From NCBI GenBank assembly GCA_947382645.1, contig CANDAE010000017.1, forward strand, positions 1-64,000: a DNA stretch of 64,000 nt, in the 5' to 3' direction. The notes below the pieces were generated by a model. The model made no database searches. It was not told the origin of the DNA and was given only the letters and a program-made list of their open reading frames with translations. This stretch comes from Suilimivivens sp009774465 (GTDB lineage Bacteria > Bacillota > Clostridia > Lachnospirales > Lachnospiraceae). Of this stretch, positions 34,341 through 42,533 are shown piece by piece. The position numbers were made by a program, and so were the translations under genes. Each line of letters opens with the position of its first letter. The stretch's first letter is position 1.

Positions 34341-34352
34341 CCACCTGTCTTA

Positions 34353-34427
34353 CTGCCCGCAGCACCGGATCATATACAATGACAGGAACGCCCCTTAAAA
34401 CGATCATGTAAATTCGGCTGCGGGCAG
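34353..34427. repeat. 11-bp inverted repeat around a 53-base loop
   Basis: CTGCCCGCAGC (34353-34363) and GCTGCGGGCAG (34417-34427) are perfect inverted copies downstream of the small gene. Could form a large stem-loop or be the ends of a short palindromic unit. Confidence 0.45.
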
Positions 34428-34470
34428 AACAAACAGTGATTAAAATTGTTGTAAAAAGTCAAAAATGATA

Positions 34471-34499
34471 ATGACGGTACGGGAATAGTCTGCTATAAT
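34471..34499 (+). promoter_or_regulatory. Candidate promoter of the GH18 gene
   Basis: ATGACG (34471-34476) and TATAAT (34494-34499), spacer 17, 22 bases before the start codon. Confidence 0.5.
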
Positions 34500-34521
34500 T
34501 AGGGCGATTGGAGGTTGCAGG

Positions 34522-36219
34522 ATGAAGAAAAAAATAATACCGATTGTGATTGCAGTCGTCCTGATTATAGTGATTGCAGGGATAAGCGTTGGAAAAGTTC
34601 TTTTGGAAAAGTATTCTTATTCAAAAGAACGCGTTGATTTGGATGAATATTTTCATATGTCCGGGGAAGCAGATGTGGCAATTGTGCTGCAGGATGAACT
34701 GATTGAAGAAAGAGCTAAATTATTTGACGGTGTTTACTACCTGGATATCGGCACAGTTCATAAATATTTTAATGACCGTTTCTATGAAGATAAGGGAGAA
34801 GGCCTTTTACTTTATACGGTACCGGATGATATTATACGGACGGTAATCGGCAGTAACGAGGTGACAGATAAAAACGGAACCGGAAGCTTTTCCTGTGTTC
34901 CGGCAAGATATCAGGGAGAAACCCTTTATATTGCAATCGACTATGTAAAACAATATGCTAATTTTTCTTATGAAGGCTTTGGAGCTCCTGACCGCCTGCA
35001 GATTTATACACAGTGGGAGGAAAGACAGGTTGCAGAGGTGAAAAAGGACACCGCTGTAAGAATTTTAGGGGGAGTAAAAAGTGAAATATTAAAAGAGGTA
35101 GAAGCCGGTGAGAAGGTAATTGTTTTAGAGCAGATGGAAACCTGGAGCAAGGTAAAGACCGGTGATGCAATTATTGGTTATGTGGAAAACAAGCGCCTGA
35201 ATGAAAGTAAAGCAGAGCTTCCCATTCCGGTAACAGATTATACGGAGCCGGAATACACCAGCGTTACCAGAAATTATAAAATTAATTTAGGATGGCATGT
35301 GGTGGCCGGCGTTGCCGGAAACGACACATTAGATGCGGTGACTGCCAATACGAAAAACTTAAATGTGATTTCTCCAACCTGGTTTAAAGTGAGCAGCAGC
35401 CAGGGAGACTTTACCAGCTTTGCAAGTCAGGATTATGTAAATAAAGCTCATAATATGGGTATGGAAGTATGGGCATTAGTTGAAAATATTGAATATAAAG
35501 ACAGCATAGATATGTATGCACTCCTTTCTTCTACTACCACCAGAGCCAGGCTGATTGACGGTTTAATGAACCAGGTGCTCACTTATGGAATTGATGGAAT
35601 TAATGTGGATTTTGAGCAGATCAGCATGGACTGCGGGGAGCATTACATTGAATTTATCAGAGAGCTGTCTATTCCCTGCAGAGAAAATGGGATTGTTCTT
35701 TCTGTGGATAATTATGTGCCTACCGGTTACACAGATCATTATGACAGAAAAGAGCAGGGGGTAGTGGCTGACTATGTAATCATCATGGGATATGACGAAC
35801 ACTATGCAGGAAGCCCGCAGGCCGGCAGTGTGGCATCTATTAACTTTGTGGAAGAGGGAATTGCCAAAACCGTAGATCAGGTTCCGGCAAATAAAGTGAT
35901 TAATGCGGTTCCCTTTTATACCAGAATATGGGAAACGAAAGATGGCCAGTTAAGCAGTCAGGCAGTGGGGATGGACATGGCGGAAGATTATGTGTCTCTC
36001 CATAATATGCCGGTGGAATGGAATGAGGAGACATGCCAGAACTATGCGGAAAATACGGAGGCAGGCAGTCTGCTCCAGGTATGGCTTGAAGATGAGCGTT
36101 CCATAGAAGTGAAGCTGAATATTATGGAGAAATATCAGATCGGCGGCGTTGCCAGCTGGCGGCTTGGTTTTGAAAAGCCGGAGATTTGGGATGTGATTGA
36201 GGCATATCTGAACCGTTAA
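34522..36219 (+). CDS. Membrane-anchored GH18 glycosidase with SH3-like domain
   Basis: 565 residues. One N-terminal membrane helix (about 5-28), a copper-amine-oxidase-like/stalk region (about 40-170), an SH3-type wall-binding domain (about 175-230) and a GH18 barrel (about 240-565). The catalytic DxxxDxE motif is DGINVDFE in YGIDGINVDFEQ. Relatives include SleL/YaaH-type peptidoglycan N-acetylglucosaminidases used on spore cortex, and chitinase-like wall enzymes. It lies directly upstream of the interrupted cwlD, so a role in spore cortex or wall turnover is likely (inference). GGAGG precedes the ATG. Confidence 0.85.
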   Translation: MKKKIIPIVIAVVLIIVIAGISVGKVLLEKYSYSKERVDLDEYFHMSGEADVAIVLQDELIEERAKLFDGVYYLDIGTVHKYFNDRFYEDKGEGLLLYTVPDDIIRTVIGSNEVTDKNGTGSFSCVPARYQGETLYIAIDYVKQYANFSYEGFGAPDRLQIYTQWEERQVAEVKKDTAVRILGGVKSEILKEVEAGEKVIVLEQMETWSKVKTGDAIIGYVENKRLNESKAELPIPVTDYTEPEYTSVTRNYKINLGWHVVAGVAGNDTLDAVTANTKNLNVISPTWFKVSSSQGDFTSFASQDYVNKAHNMGMEVWALVENIEYKDSIDMYALLSSTTTRARLIDGLMNQVLTYGIDGINVDFEQISMDCGEHYIEFIRELSIPCRENGIVLSVDNYVPTGYTDHYDRKEQGVVADYVIIMGYDEHYAGSPQAGSVASINFVEEGIAKTVDQVPANKVINAVPFYTRIWETKDGQLSSQAVGMDMAEDYVSLHNMPVEWNEETCQNYAENTEAGSLLQVWLEDERSIEVKLNIMEKYQIGGVASWRLGFEKPEIWDVIEAYLNR

Positions 36220-36225
36220 ATATGG

Positions 36226-36258
36226 AAAAGCTGTAGGTTATACCTGCAGCTTTTTTTT
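36226..36258 (+). terminator. Intrinsic terminator between GH18 gene and cwlD
   Basis: AAAAGCTGTAGGT pairs with ACCTGCAGCTTTT (one wobble, three-base loop), running into eight T. Confidence 0.85.
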
Positions 36259-36296
36259 CATAAATATTAACAAAGATTGAAAGATCGGGGCAGCGT

Positions 36297-36451
36297 GTGA
36301 CGGAAGCACAAAATAGAATTTTAAAACTGGTAATGGTAGGAATCCTGATGTTTTCCATGTTTGTTGTGGCAAGAGAAGGAGCTGTCTATGTAAACTCCCT
36401 GCAGGTGGAAAGTGGAAAAAAGGTTTGTGTAGTGATTGATGCAGGGCATGG
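36297..36451 (+). pseudogene. cwlD: cwlD, 5' part (interrupted)
   Basis: GTG start at 36297, then 51 codons: cytoplasmic tip, membrane helix (about 10-25), and VCVVIDAGH, the first zinc-ligand motif of N-acetylmuramoyl-L-alanine amidases (Amidase_3). Homology stops at CATGG 36447-36451, inside the DAGHGG codons; the reading frame then runs into element DNA and stops at 36521. Joining to 42518-43076 restores a 237-residue protein, the length of Bacillus CwlD, which makes muramic-delta-lactam in spore cortex. The rescued reading suggests recent or reversible insertion rather than decay. Confidence 0.92.
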
Positions 36452-36471
36452 AGGCGGTAATTTGCGGAAAG
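36441..36471. other. attL junction
   Basis: GCAGGG from cwlD, core CATGG, then AGGCGGTAATTTGCGGAAAG from the element. The element half is an inverted match to the element half of attR (CTTCCGCAA..GCCGCC), giving a roughly 45-bp palindromic attP when joined. Confidence 0.75.
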
Positions 36472-36474
36472 TAT

Positions 36475-37155
36475 TTAAATGCGCAGCTCACCATCATGAG
36501 AAATACAGTTTACCTGTGTAAAATAGCCTGTTTTGTTAAGAGCTTGCAGCAGCAGGTCTTTTTCTTTTGTGCGGATTTCAATAATCAGCTCCGTTTCACT
36601 GTTTTTGGTGGAGCGGGCTTTTTCTTTGTAATACCTGCAGCGGCTACGGATTAAGTCATATAAAGAAGTATAATCAATGTCCTGATCTATGCCTCGCAGA
36701 ACCAGCAGCTCCGGCGCTTTTGCACCGGGGATTTTGTCAATTAAAAATAAAAGAAGCGTCATAATAAAAGATAAAACAACAGCAAGAACGTAAAGCCCTA
36801 CGCCTGTGATGATTCCTGCACTGATTGCCCAAAATAAATAGAGCAGATCCAGAGGATTTTTTAAAGCATTTCGGAACCGGACAATGGATAAGGCGCCTAC
36901 CATACCAAGGGAAACCAGAAGATTGGACTGCATGGCAATCATGATGGCGGCTACAATGACAGGCATTCCTGCAATTGTAAGATTTAAATCCTTCGAATAA
37001 AAAGCTGTTTTGCTGGACAGCTTGTATACAAGGAAAATATAAACCCCCATCAGGCAGGCTATAAGCAAAATTAAAACTACTGTTTTGGCGGACATGGTGG
37101 TTCCGCCGCCCAATGACTCATACACACTGTTTTTTATTACATCTTTTACTGACAT
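36475..37155 (-). CDS. DUF4956 membrane protein (element cargo)
   Basis: 226 residues with four membrane helices (about 22-42, 52-70, 78-98, 105-130) and a soluble C-terminal domain ending in VNCISHDGELRI. DUF4956 proteins are regularly encoded next to VTC-type and CotH proteins. Likely membrane partner of the polyphosphate or phosphotransfer machinery (inference). AGGAGGAAA supports ATG 37155. Last gene of the three-gene cargo, next to attL. Confidence 0.85.
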   Translation of the reverse strand: MSVKDVIKNSVYESLGGGTTMSAKTVVLILLIACLMGVYIFLVYKLSSKTAFYSKDLNLTIAGMPVIVAAIMIAMQSNLLVSLGMVGALSIVRFRNALKNPLDLLYLFWAISAGIITGVGLYVLAVVLSFIMTLLLFLIDKIPGAKAPELLVLRGIDQDIDYTSLYDLIRSRCRYYKEKARSTKNSETELIIEIRTKEKDLLLQALNKTGYFTQVNCISHDGELRI

Positions 37156-37166
37156 ATTTTTTCCTC

Positions 37167-37862
37167 CTAAAAAGACTGTTGGTATCTTTCCCTGCAAAGC
37201 CGGTATTTGGAACAGGCTGTCTGCTGCAGGGAGTTTTGCTCTAAAAGTTGTAGAATAAATTCCGGAAGAAATTCATCATATTTTATTTCAAGAACCGAAT
37301 CCTGCTCATGCAGGGAATCGTAAGAAACCTTTTTCAGGCCAAAGGCTTCAATTTGACGGCTGGCTTTTATATTTCGGTCAAAGGTAATACGCACATTGCC
37401 GGAAGAATAAATATATGCTTTTCTTTCGTATGCAACAATTACCTTTGGACGAAGGGCCTTTGTCTGTATGGCCAGATTAAACATAAAAGCAGGATCTTCT
37501 AAAGAAGAGGATGCAGGAATACATTCCCCCCGGACTAATTGATGCATTTCTTTTTCCGTAATGGGACGGGCTTTTTTATAAATCCTGCTGCCCTGTTTTT
37601 CCTTAACTTCAAGACTGATTCTGTCAAGGGAATTATTGTAAATGCGAATGCGGTATTTAAGCCGGCTGTAACTGCCTTCACTCACCGCATTCAGGCAGCT
37701 GTCCGCAAGGTCATCAAAGTACAGGCTGATCACCTGATAACCGTTTATGGTATTTTCATTACTGTCCGGTAAAAGAACAGCATCCAGTCGCCTCTGCAGT
37801 TGATACATATCCTGAGCGGTGCAAAAATATTTATCTTCCACCCGATACATTTTCGTGTTCAT
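37167..37862 (-). CDS. VTC domain (polyphosphate polymerase-like) protein (element cargo)
   Basis: 231 residues: MYRVEDKYFCT start, basic strands RLKYRIRIYN, SLEVKEKQG and VIVAYERKAY, plus VRITFDRNIKA and the late VLEIKYDE, all typical of the VTC/CYTH tunnel fold in which Lys/Arg and Glu residues hold nucleotide and polyphosphate. Eukaryotic VTC4 makes polyphosphate from ATP; bacterial copies are less studied. I start at ATG 37862, 10 bases after the CotH stop, for translational coupling; a longer reading into CotH is not supported. Confidence 0.85.
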   Translation of the reverse strand: MNTKMYRVEDKYFCTAQDMYQLQRRLDAVLLPDSNENTINGYQVISLYFDDLADSCLNAVSEGSYSRLKYRIRIYNNSLDRISLEVKEKQGSRIYKKARPITEKEMHQLVRGECIPASSSLEDPAFMFNLAIQTKALRPKVIVAYERKAYIYSSGNVRITFDRNIKASRQIEAFGLKKVSYDSLHEQDSVLEIKYDEFLPEFILQLLEQNSLQQTACSKYRLCRERYQQSF

Positions 37863-37872
37863 ATTGCTTTTA

Positions 37873-40248
37873 CTAGTCCTTTTCAAATATGGCCTGTAGA
37901 GAAACAGCTCCATTCTCAAGAGAAACGTTAATGGAAGCATCTGTGCCGGTTACATCGCCCTGCCAGGAAACAAAATGATATCCTTCATTGGGCTGGGCGG
38001 TTATGGTAACAGGAAAATCGCTGTAATAATACCCTTCCCACGTACTGCAACCTTCCAAAGAGGCAGTGTTTATGGTAAGTGTGCCTCCGGAGGGGATATT
38101 TGAACTGACGCTGACGGAGGTAAGCTCTCCCTGTAACCCAAAGGTTTTCGCCAGACTTTCCAAAGCAAAAGGAAGGCGTTCCTGGAAAAATGCATCTACG
38201 TCTGAAATCTCCTGCCGGAAAGTTTCGGAACTGTATAAGGGATCATAGAACCGCTGATGATCTTTCACTGTCTGGGCTTCATAAAGGCTGCTCCACTTTT
38301 CCAGCATGGAATGCATTCTTTCATAGGAAAAGGCGGTGTTTGCAATATCCATAAAAGAAAGGCAGAACTGCCGGCGGAAAGATTCATTATCCAAAAGGCT
38401 TAAGATGACCGGTTCCATCATGATAGGATGCTCAGCCATCCAATTTTCCCGTCCTTCCCATGTATTGCTGTCCGGGTAAATGCATTCATCCAGATCATAG
38501 AGCATGAAACGCCATTTTCCGTCACTGTAGGGAGTTCCTTCCTGAGTGGTACGCCACAGAGCTGTATTGTAGCCGAAGGCAACATCCCGATTATCCAAAT
38601 ATAAATTGATACAGCAGTAATCAATCAAATTCTGGATATCTACCAGTTCGCAGGCAAGTGCATAGGTGTCGTCATAGGTAAGATCACATTCTGTCACCAC
38701 GTCAAGCATGTATTTATAGGCTGTCATGGTTTCTTCCGGAGAAGTAATTGCATTGCCGGCCTTAATCATCATAATATTTTCCGCATCCAGGCCATATTTA
38801 AGCGCCGGATATTCCTCATTATACCGTTCACGAATATTATAAATGCCCCAATATTCTCCATTTAAAAAGACGATACAGGGTTTGGATTCCTGGATACTGA
38901 TTCCCCGTATCTGGGCGGCATCCTCTAAAAAGGCGTCCAGAAATTTGATATGTTCGGTATTCCCGCCGCCATTACGCAGCTTAATTGTGGAATAATAATT
39001 GGCATGATCGAAAAAAGCATAGGGGATGACCTCTGAATCATCATAAATATTTCTTGCAAAAAGATTTAAGGACTTCTGTGCAGCGCTTCGGGTGGAGTTG
39101 CCGGAAATACGGATACCGGTGGTTTGGGTAAAAATGTGGGAATGGGTTTCATCAAAATAGGAAATGGAAGCTTTTCGTTCCCACTGCCTTCCTTCATTAA
39201 AGGCGTTGGAGGACATGTAGCGGTACTGGGTTTCTCCGTTTCCATCTATATAGTTGTCAAGAACAACGCCATCCTTTAAGCCGCCGTTTTCCAGATAGGC
39301 ATCGTATTTTGCACCATTTCCATAGATGCCGGTCTGACTGTCGAATAAATCCTCAGGATCTGCAACCAGAGAAATAACTGCTATATCCTCATATTCAGGC
39401 TTTGAATCATATCCTATAAAAAAGGTTTCCGTTACCACCTCACTGATTTGATTGGTAAAGGGATTATAACATGCCGCGCGGACGACAACCCCTTTGTCTA
39501 CAGGAAAGTCCGGCGTGTAGTCTTTAGAAGGGGCTAAATCCTTTCGGGCGGCATAGTTGTTTTCTTCCTGAGAGGTGTCGGCAATCCAGAGAGGTTTTTC
39601 ATAGACGGAAGAATCAGCACAGGGTTCACTCCCATCTAAGGTATAATATATTTTTTCCCCTGACGGGGAATACAAATGAAGAGAAAAAGCCTCCTCATAA
39701 AATCCGCTGGTATGTTCAAAAACAGGTTCATCCAAAGAAACAGTGGGGAGAAGATCTGCACTTTCATTGCTTCTGCCGAGGGTGGTGCTCATGACGGACC
39801 ATTCGGATTTTCCGTCTTGTATTCTTCCATAGCTTGTGTCATAAGAAAGAGAAGGAACAATCACCTGATCAAGATAAGCGCCTTGAAGGGAATCTGTCAG
39901 AAAAATCTTTTCTCCCTCTCTGGAAATACGCAGGCCTGATTCTTTATTCAGCCAGATCAGAGCATATCCGCCTGGGGCAATCTCAATGCCTTCTAAAGAG
40001 TATTTTTCCAGTTCTTTTTCATTATCCGATAGAAAACAGCCATTTAGAGAAACCTTTTTACTGCTTTGGTTGTACAGCTCGATACAGTCAGAATATTCTC
40101 CGTTTTCATCACATCCGGCGGAAAAGTTGCTGCTGCATACCTCATTGATCACAATGTCCGGTGTTTTATTATTGCTGTTTAAAATAACAGCGGCCAGTGC
40201 AAGAAGCGCCAACAGTGGAAGCATTCTTTGCAAAAGTTTTTTTTTCAT
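37873..40248 (-). CDS. Exported CotH kinase family protein with lamin-tail domain (element cargo)
   Basis: 791 residues. Signal peptide or anchor (about 1-24), a lamin-tail domain (about 30-110; VINEVCSSN..DCIELYNQS..LSDNEKE), a chitobiase C-terminal-like segment (IYYTLDGSEP, about 205), the CotH kinase domain (about 340-700; GIRISGNSTR, KLRNGGGNTEH, FLNGEYWGIYNIRERYN, FMLYDLDECIY with the metal-binding Asp), and a C-terminal beta-repeat (VTITAQPNEGYHFVSW). CotH phosphorylates spore coat proteins in Bacillus; exported homologues phosphorylate surface proteins. First gene of the minus-strand cargo. Confidence 0.9.
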   Translation of the reverse strand: MKKKLLQRMLPLLALLALAAVILNSNNKTPDIVINEVCSSNFSAGCDENGEYSDCIELYNQSSKKVSLNGCFLSDNEKELEKYSLEGIEIAPGGYALIWLNKESGLRISREGEKIFLTDSLQGAYLDQVIVPSLSYDTSYGRIQDGKSEWSVMSTTLGRSNESADLLPTVSLDEPVFEHTSGFYEEAFSLHLYSPSGEKIYYTLDGSEPCADSSVYEKPLWIADTSQEENNYAARKDLAPSKDYTPDFPVDKGVVVRAACYNPFTNQISEVVTETFFIGYDSKPEYEDIAVISLVADPEDLFDSQTGIYGNGAKYDAYLENGGLKDGVVLDNYIDGNGETQYRYMSSNAFNEGRQWERKASISYFDETHSHIFTQTTGIRISGNSTRSAAQKSLNLFARNIYDDSEVIPYAFFDHANYYSTIKLRNGGGNTEHIKFLDAFLEDAAQIRGISIQESKPCIVFLNGEYWGIYNIRERYNEEYPALKYGLDAENIMMIKAGNAITSPEETMTAYKYMLDVVTECDLTYDDTYALACELVDIQNLIDYCCINLYLDNRDVAFGYNTALWRTTQEGTPYSDGKWRFMLYDLDECIYPDSNTWEGRENWMAEHPIMMEPVILSLLDNESFRRQFCLSFMDIANTAFSYERMHSMLEKWSSLYEAQTVKDHQRFYDPLYSSETFRQEISDVDAFFQERLPFALESLAKTFGLQGELTSVSVSSNIPSGGTLTINTASLEGCSTWEGYYYSDFPVTITAQPNEGYHFVSWQGDVTGTDASINVSLENGAVSLQAIFEKD

Positions 40249-40282
40249 GCTGAGTTCCTCAGATATTACTTATTTTTTAAAC

Positions 40283-40353
40283 GACATTTAGTGAATGTCA
40301 TCTAAACATTAATAATAGCATATAGTGGACTAAATGACAAGCAGTGAATGTCA
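40283..40353. promoter_or_regulatory. Operator cluster and cargo promoter in the element
   Basis: AGTGAAT GTCA occurs twice (40290-40300 and 40343-40353); GACATT/AATGTC forms a small palindrome at 40283-40299. On the minus strand TTGTCA (40340-40335) and TATTAT (40317-40312), spacer 17, form the CotH promoter with its -35 inside a related copy (TTGTCATTTAGT). Likely bound by the element XRE protein. Confidence 0.6.
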
Positions 40354-40468
40354 AGTTGCGGTTTTATCAACTGAACAGTTAATTCCTGCTGGATAAGTGA
40401 ATGTGCGGAACAGAGGGGGAGATGTGTGTGAATCCGCAAAATTTGAAAAAAGATTATGGAGGTCAACT

Positions 40469-40717
40469 ATGTACAAAAACAGAGCAAGCTCAGGGAAAAA
40501 TAATATATCCGGCAGCAATATTGCCCGTATTCGAAAAGAGTTGTGCCCTAAAGTATCTCAGAGGCTTTTGGCTGATAAAATGCAGCTTGAGGGTATTGAG
40601 CTGGATAAAAATGCAATTCAGCGCATTGAAAGCGGCGCCAGATTTATAACTGATATTGAGCTGAAAACCTTTGCCAGGGTGCTTGACGTAAGCTATGAAG
40701 AGCTGTTGGAGGAGTAG
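40469..40717 (+). CDS. XRE family regulator of the element
   Basis: 82 residues: SGSNIARIRKELCPKVSQRLLADKMQLEGIELDKNAIQRIESGARFITDIELKTFARVLDVSYEELLEE, a full XRE helix-turn-helix. GGAGGTCAACT precedes ATG 40469; the longer reading from 40397 is not supported. Diverges from the cargo promoter and precedes the recombinase, so it is the probable switch for both (inference). Similar small XRE genes accompany large serine recombinases in Firmicutes. Confidence 0.85.
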   Translation: MYKNRASSGKNNISGSNIARIRKELCPKVSQRLLADKMQLEGIELDKNAIQRIESGARFITDIELKTFARVLDVSYEELLEE

Positions 40718-40791
40718 GGGGAAATAAGACATACCATAAAGGCCCGCTTCGTATACTGTTTTAAGAAATAATTTTGCAGGAGAATTGCTCT

Positions 40792-40932
40792 GTGACAGAT
40801 AGCAAAAAGGAACCGGAATTCTATACGGTAGAGCGTGAATTTTTGTCAAAGATCAGTACAGATGAGTTTATAAAGTGTATAATTCAAAGCCATATTCTGT
40901 CGGAATTAAAAAAGGAGGCGGAAGAATACTGA
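40792..40932 (+). CDS. 46-residue protein overlapping the recombinase start
   Basis: GTG start with GCAGGAG nine bases upstream, reading MTDSKKEPEFYTVEREFLSK.. to ..LKKEAEEY. Its TGA (40930-40932) overlaps the recombinase start by four bases as CTGA. Short helical proteins in this place accompany TnpX-like recombinases; role unknown, possibly coupling or a directionality factor. Confidence 0.7.
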   Translation: MTDSKKEPEFYTVEREFLSKISTDEFIKCIIQSHILSELKKEAEEY

Positions 40933-42479
40933 AAAAACAGATTGTTTTCCGCATAGCAGAGTATGTCAGGATTTCCAGGGATGATGGCGATAAGGCAGAA
41001 AGCGACAGTATTAAAAATCAAAAAAAACTGATTGAGGATTACATAAAGGGAAAACCAGATTTTTCTGTGTATGATATTTACATCGACGACGGATTTTCCG
41101 GAACAAATTTCAACCGCCCCGCATTTTGCAGGATGCTTAAGGATATAGAGAAGGGAAATGTAAATTGTGTGATTGTTAAGGACTTGTCCCGTTTTGGACG
41201 AGATTACATTGACACAGGAAAATATCTGGAGCGGTATTTTCCGGACAGAAATGTCCGGTTCATTTCCGTTACGGACAATATCGACAGCTTTGAAGGGTGT
41301 TATGACATGCTTCTGCCCATCAAAAATATTTTTAATGAACAGTATGCAAGAGATATTTCAAGGAAAATCCATGCCAGCGTTTTAACCAGACAAAAGGCAG
41401 GTGAATTTATAGGAGCGTTTGCATCCTATGGCTACAGGAAAGCTCTGTCAGATAAAAACAAACTGGTGGTTGATCCCTACGCGGCCAAAATTGTAGGCAG
41501 GATATTTGCGTTATATCTTAAGGGCTTTGGAAAAAACCGGATTGCCGCGGTTTTAAATGAAGAAGGAATTTTGTGCCCTTCCGAGTATAAGAAACTAAAC
41601 GGAGAAAATTACAAAAATGCAAACCGGCTAAAAGGCACTTCTTATTGGACTTATTCCACCGTCAACCGCATTCTTCAAAACGAGCTTTATACAGGAAACA
41701 TGGTACAGGGAAGAAAGGTGCAGAAGATGCGGGGAAAACCCAGGATAAAAGACAGAGAAGAGTGGATTGTTGTGCCTGGAACCCATGAACCGATCATTGA
41801 CAGGGACACCTTTGAAAAAACTCAGGAACTGTTAAAACGCAGAACCCGTAATCCAGATTTAAAGACAAATGTAACAGTTTTTGCAGGCTTTTTAAAATGT
41901 GGAGACTGCGGCAGGGCCCTGGTTAAAAAAAGCGGAAAGAACATCAGCTATTCCTGCGGAACCTATGTGCGGCATGGAAGACAATATTGTACACCTCATA
42001 TGGTACCTCATGAGGTTTTGGAAAATATTCTGTTAAGTGATCTTAAGAAAATACTTGGAAGGGTGGAAAATCTTGGGAAATTAGCTGACAGCTTGAAATG
42101 TAAAAACAGCTTTAAAGGGCAGGACGAAGAGGAAAAGACAAAAGTTCTTTCTGAACTTGAAAGAATCCGCAGGCTGAAAAAAGCCGTTTATGAGGACTAT
42201 AAAGAAGAGCTGATTTCCAGAGTGGAGTTTATGTCTTACAGGCAGGAATATCTAAAAAAGGAAGCCTTTTTGGTAAAGCAGCTTGCCTGCCTGGAAGAGC
42301 CGGCAAAAAAGAAGGGAACGGAAGCTTTGTATGGGATTCCCTGGTTCAGGAAGCTGATTGAGAAGGGGGAAATAGAGTGCCTGGACCGGGAGATTGTGAC
42401 TGCCATGCTATATGAGATCAGAATGTATGAAGATAATAAAATTAAGATTGTTTACAACTTTTCGGAGGATGCCTTATAA
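40929..42479 (+). CDS. Large serine recombinase (resolvase/integrase family)
   Basis: About 516 residues: catalytic resolvase domain at the N-terminus (catalytic Ser in YVRISRDD, then DDGFSGTNFNRPAFCRM and IVKDLSRFGRD), a Recombinase domain (from about 160; GYRKA, RIFALYLKG, WTYSTVNRILQNELYTG), a zinc ribbon with CGDCG and SCG..YC Cys (about 335-375), and a C-terminal coiled coil. Belongs to the TnpX/TndX-like large serine group. AAAGGAGGC at 40911-40919 points to CTG 40929 (overlapping the previous stop); a GTG at 40875 would add 18 residues. It is 33 bases from the right core. Confidence 0.93.
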   Translation: MKKQIVFRIAEYVRISRDDGDKAESDSIKNQKKLIEDYIKGKPDFSVYDIYIDDGFSGTNFNRPAFCRMLKDIEKGNVNCVIVKDLSRFGRDYIDTGKYLERYFPDRNVRFISVTDNIDSFEGCYDMLLPIKNIFNEQYARDISRKIHASVLTRQKAGEFIGAFASYGYRKALSDKNKLVVDPYAAKIVGRIFALYLKGFGKNRIAAVLNEEGILCPSEYKKLNGENYKNANRLKGTSYWTYSTVNRILQNELYTGNMVQGRKVQKMRGKPRIKDREEWIVVPGTHEPIIDRDTFEKTQELLKRRTRNPDLKTNVTVFAGFLKCGDCGRALVKKSGKNISYSCGTYVRHGRQYCTPHMVPHEVLENILLSDLKKILGRVENLGKLADSLKCKNSFKGQDEEEKTKVLSELERIRRLKKAVYEDYKEELISRVEFMSYRQEYLKKEAFLVKQLACLEEPAKKKGTEALYGIPWFRKLIEKGEIECLDREIVTAMLYEIRMYEDNKIKIVYNFSEDAL

Positions 42480-42490
42480 GGAAGAAAAGG

Positions 42491-42533
42491 CTTCCGCAAT
42501 TGACTGCCGCCACATGGTGGCACGGATCCCGGC
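42491..42533. other. attR junction
   Basis: CTTCCGCAATTGACTGCCGC from the element, core CATGG at 42513-42517, then TGGCACGGATCCCGG from cwlD. Reading on from GG+T gives Gly-Gly-Thr-Asp-Pro-Gly, the expected continuation of the CwlD motif. Confidence 0.75.

Larger units (their letters stand above)
36447..42517. mobile_element. 6.07-kb serine-recombinase element inserted in cwlD
   Basis: Bounded by CATGG on both sides (36447-36451 and 42513-42517); length 6,066 bp with one copy of the core. Contents from left: DUF4956, VTC-domain and CotH genes (minus strand), then XRE, a 46-residue gene and the large serine recombinase (plus strand). The recombinase stop is 33 bases from the right core and the DUF4956 stop 23 bases from the left, so little DNA is wasted. 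No conjugation, phage structural or IS genes. Joining the outer flanks gives intact cwlD. Confidence 0.88.

Noticed and set aside
34222..34407. Minus-strand 61-residue frame over the small gene at 34122
   Set aside because: No ribosome site; overlaps a better-supported gene.
36297..36521. 74-residue protein of its own
   Set aside because: The last 23 codons are element DNA; only the first 51 codons belong to cwlD.
36447..42517. Assembly chimera as explanation for the split cwlD
   Set aside because: A recombinase gene next to one end, matching core sequences and palindromic ends are better explained by integration.
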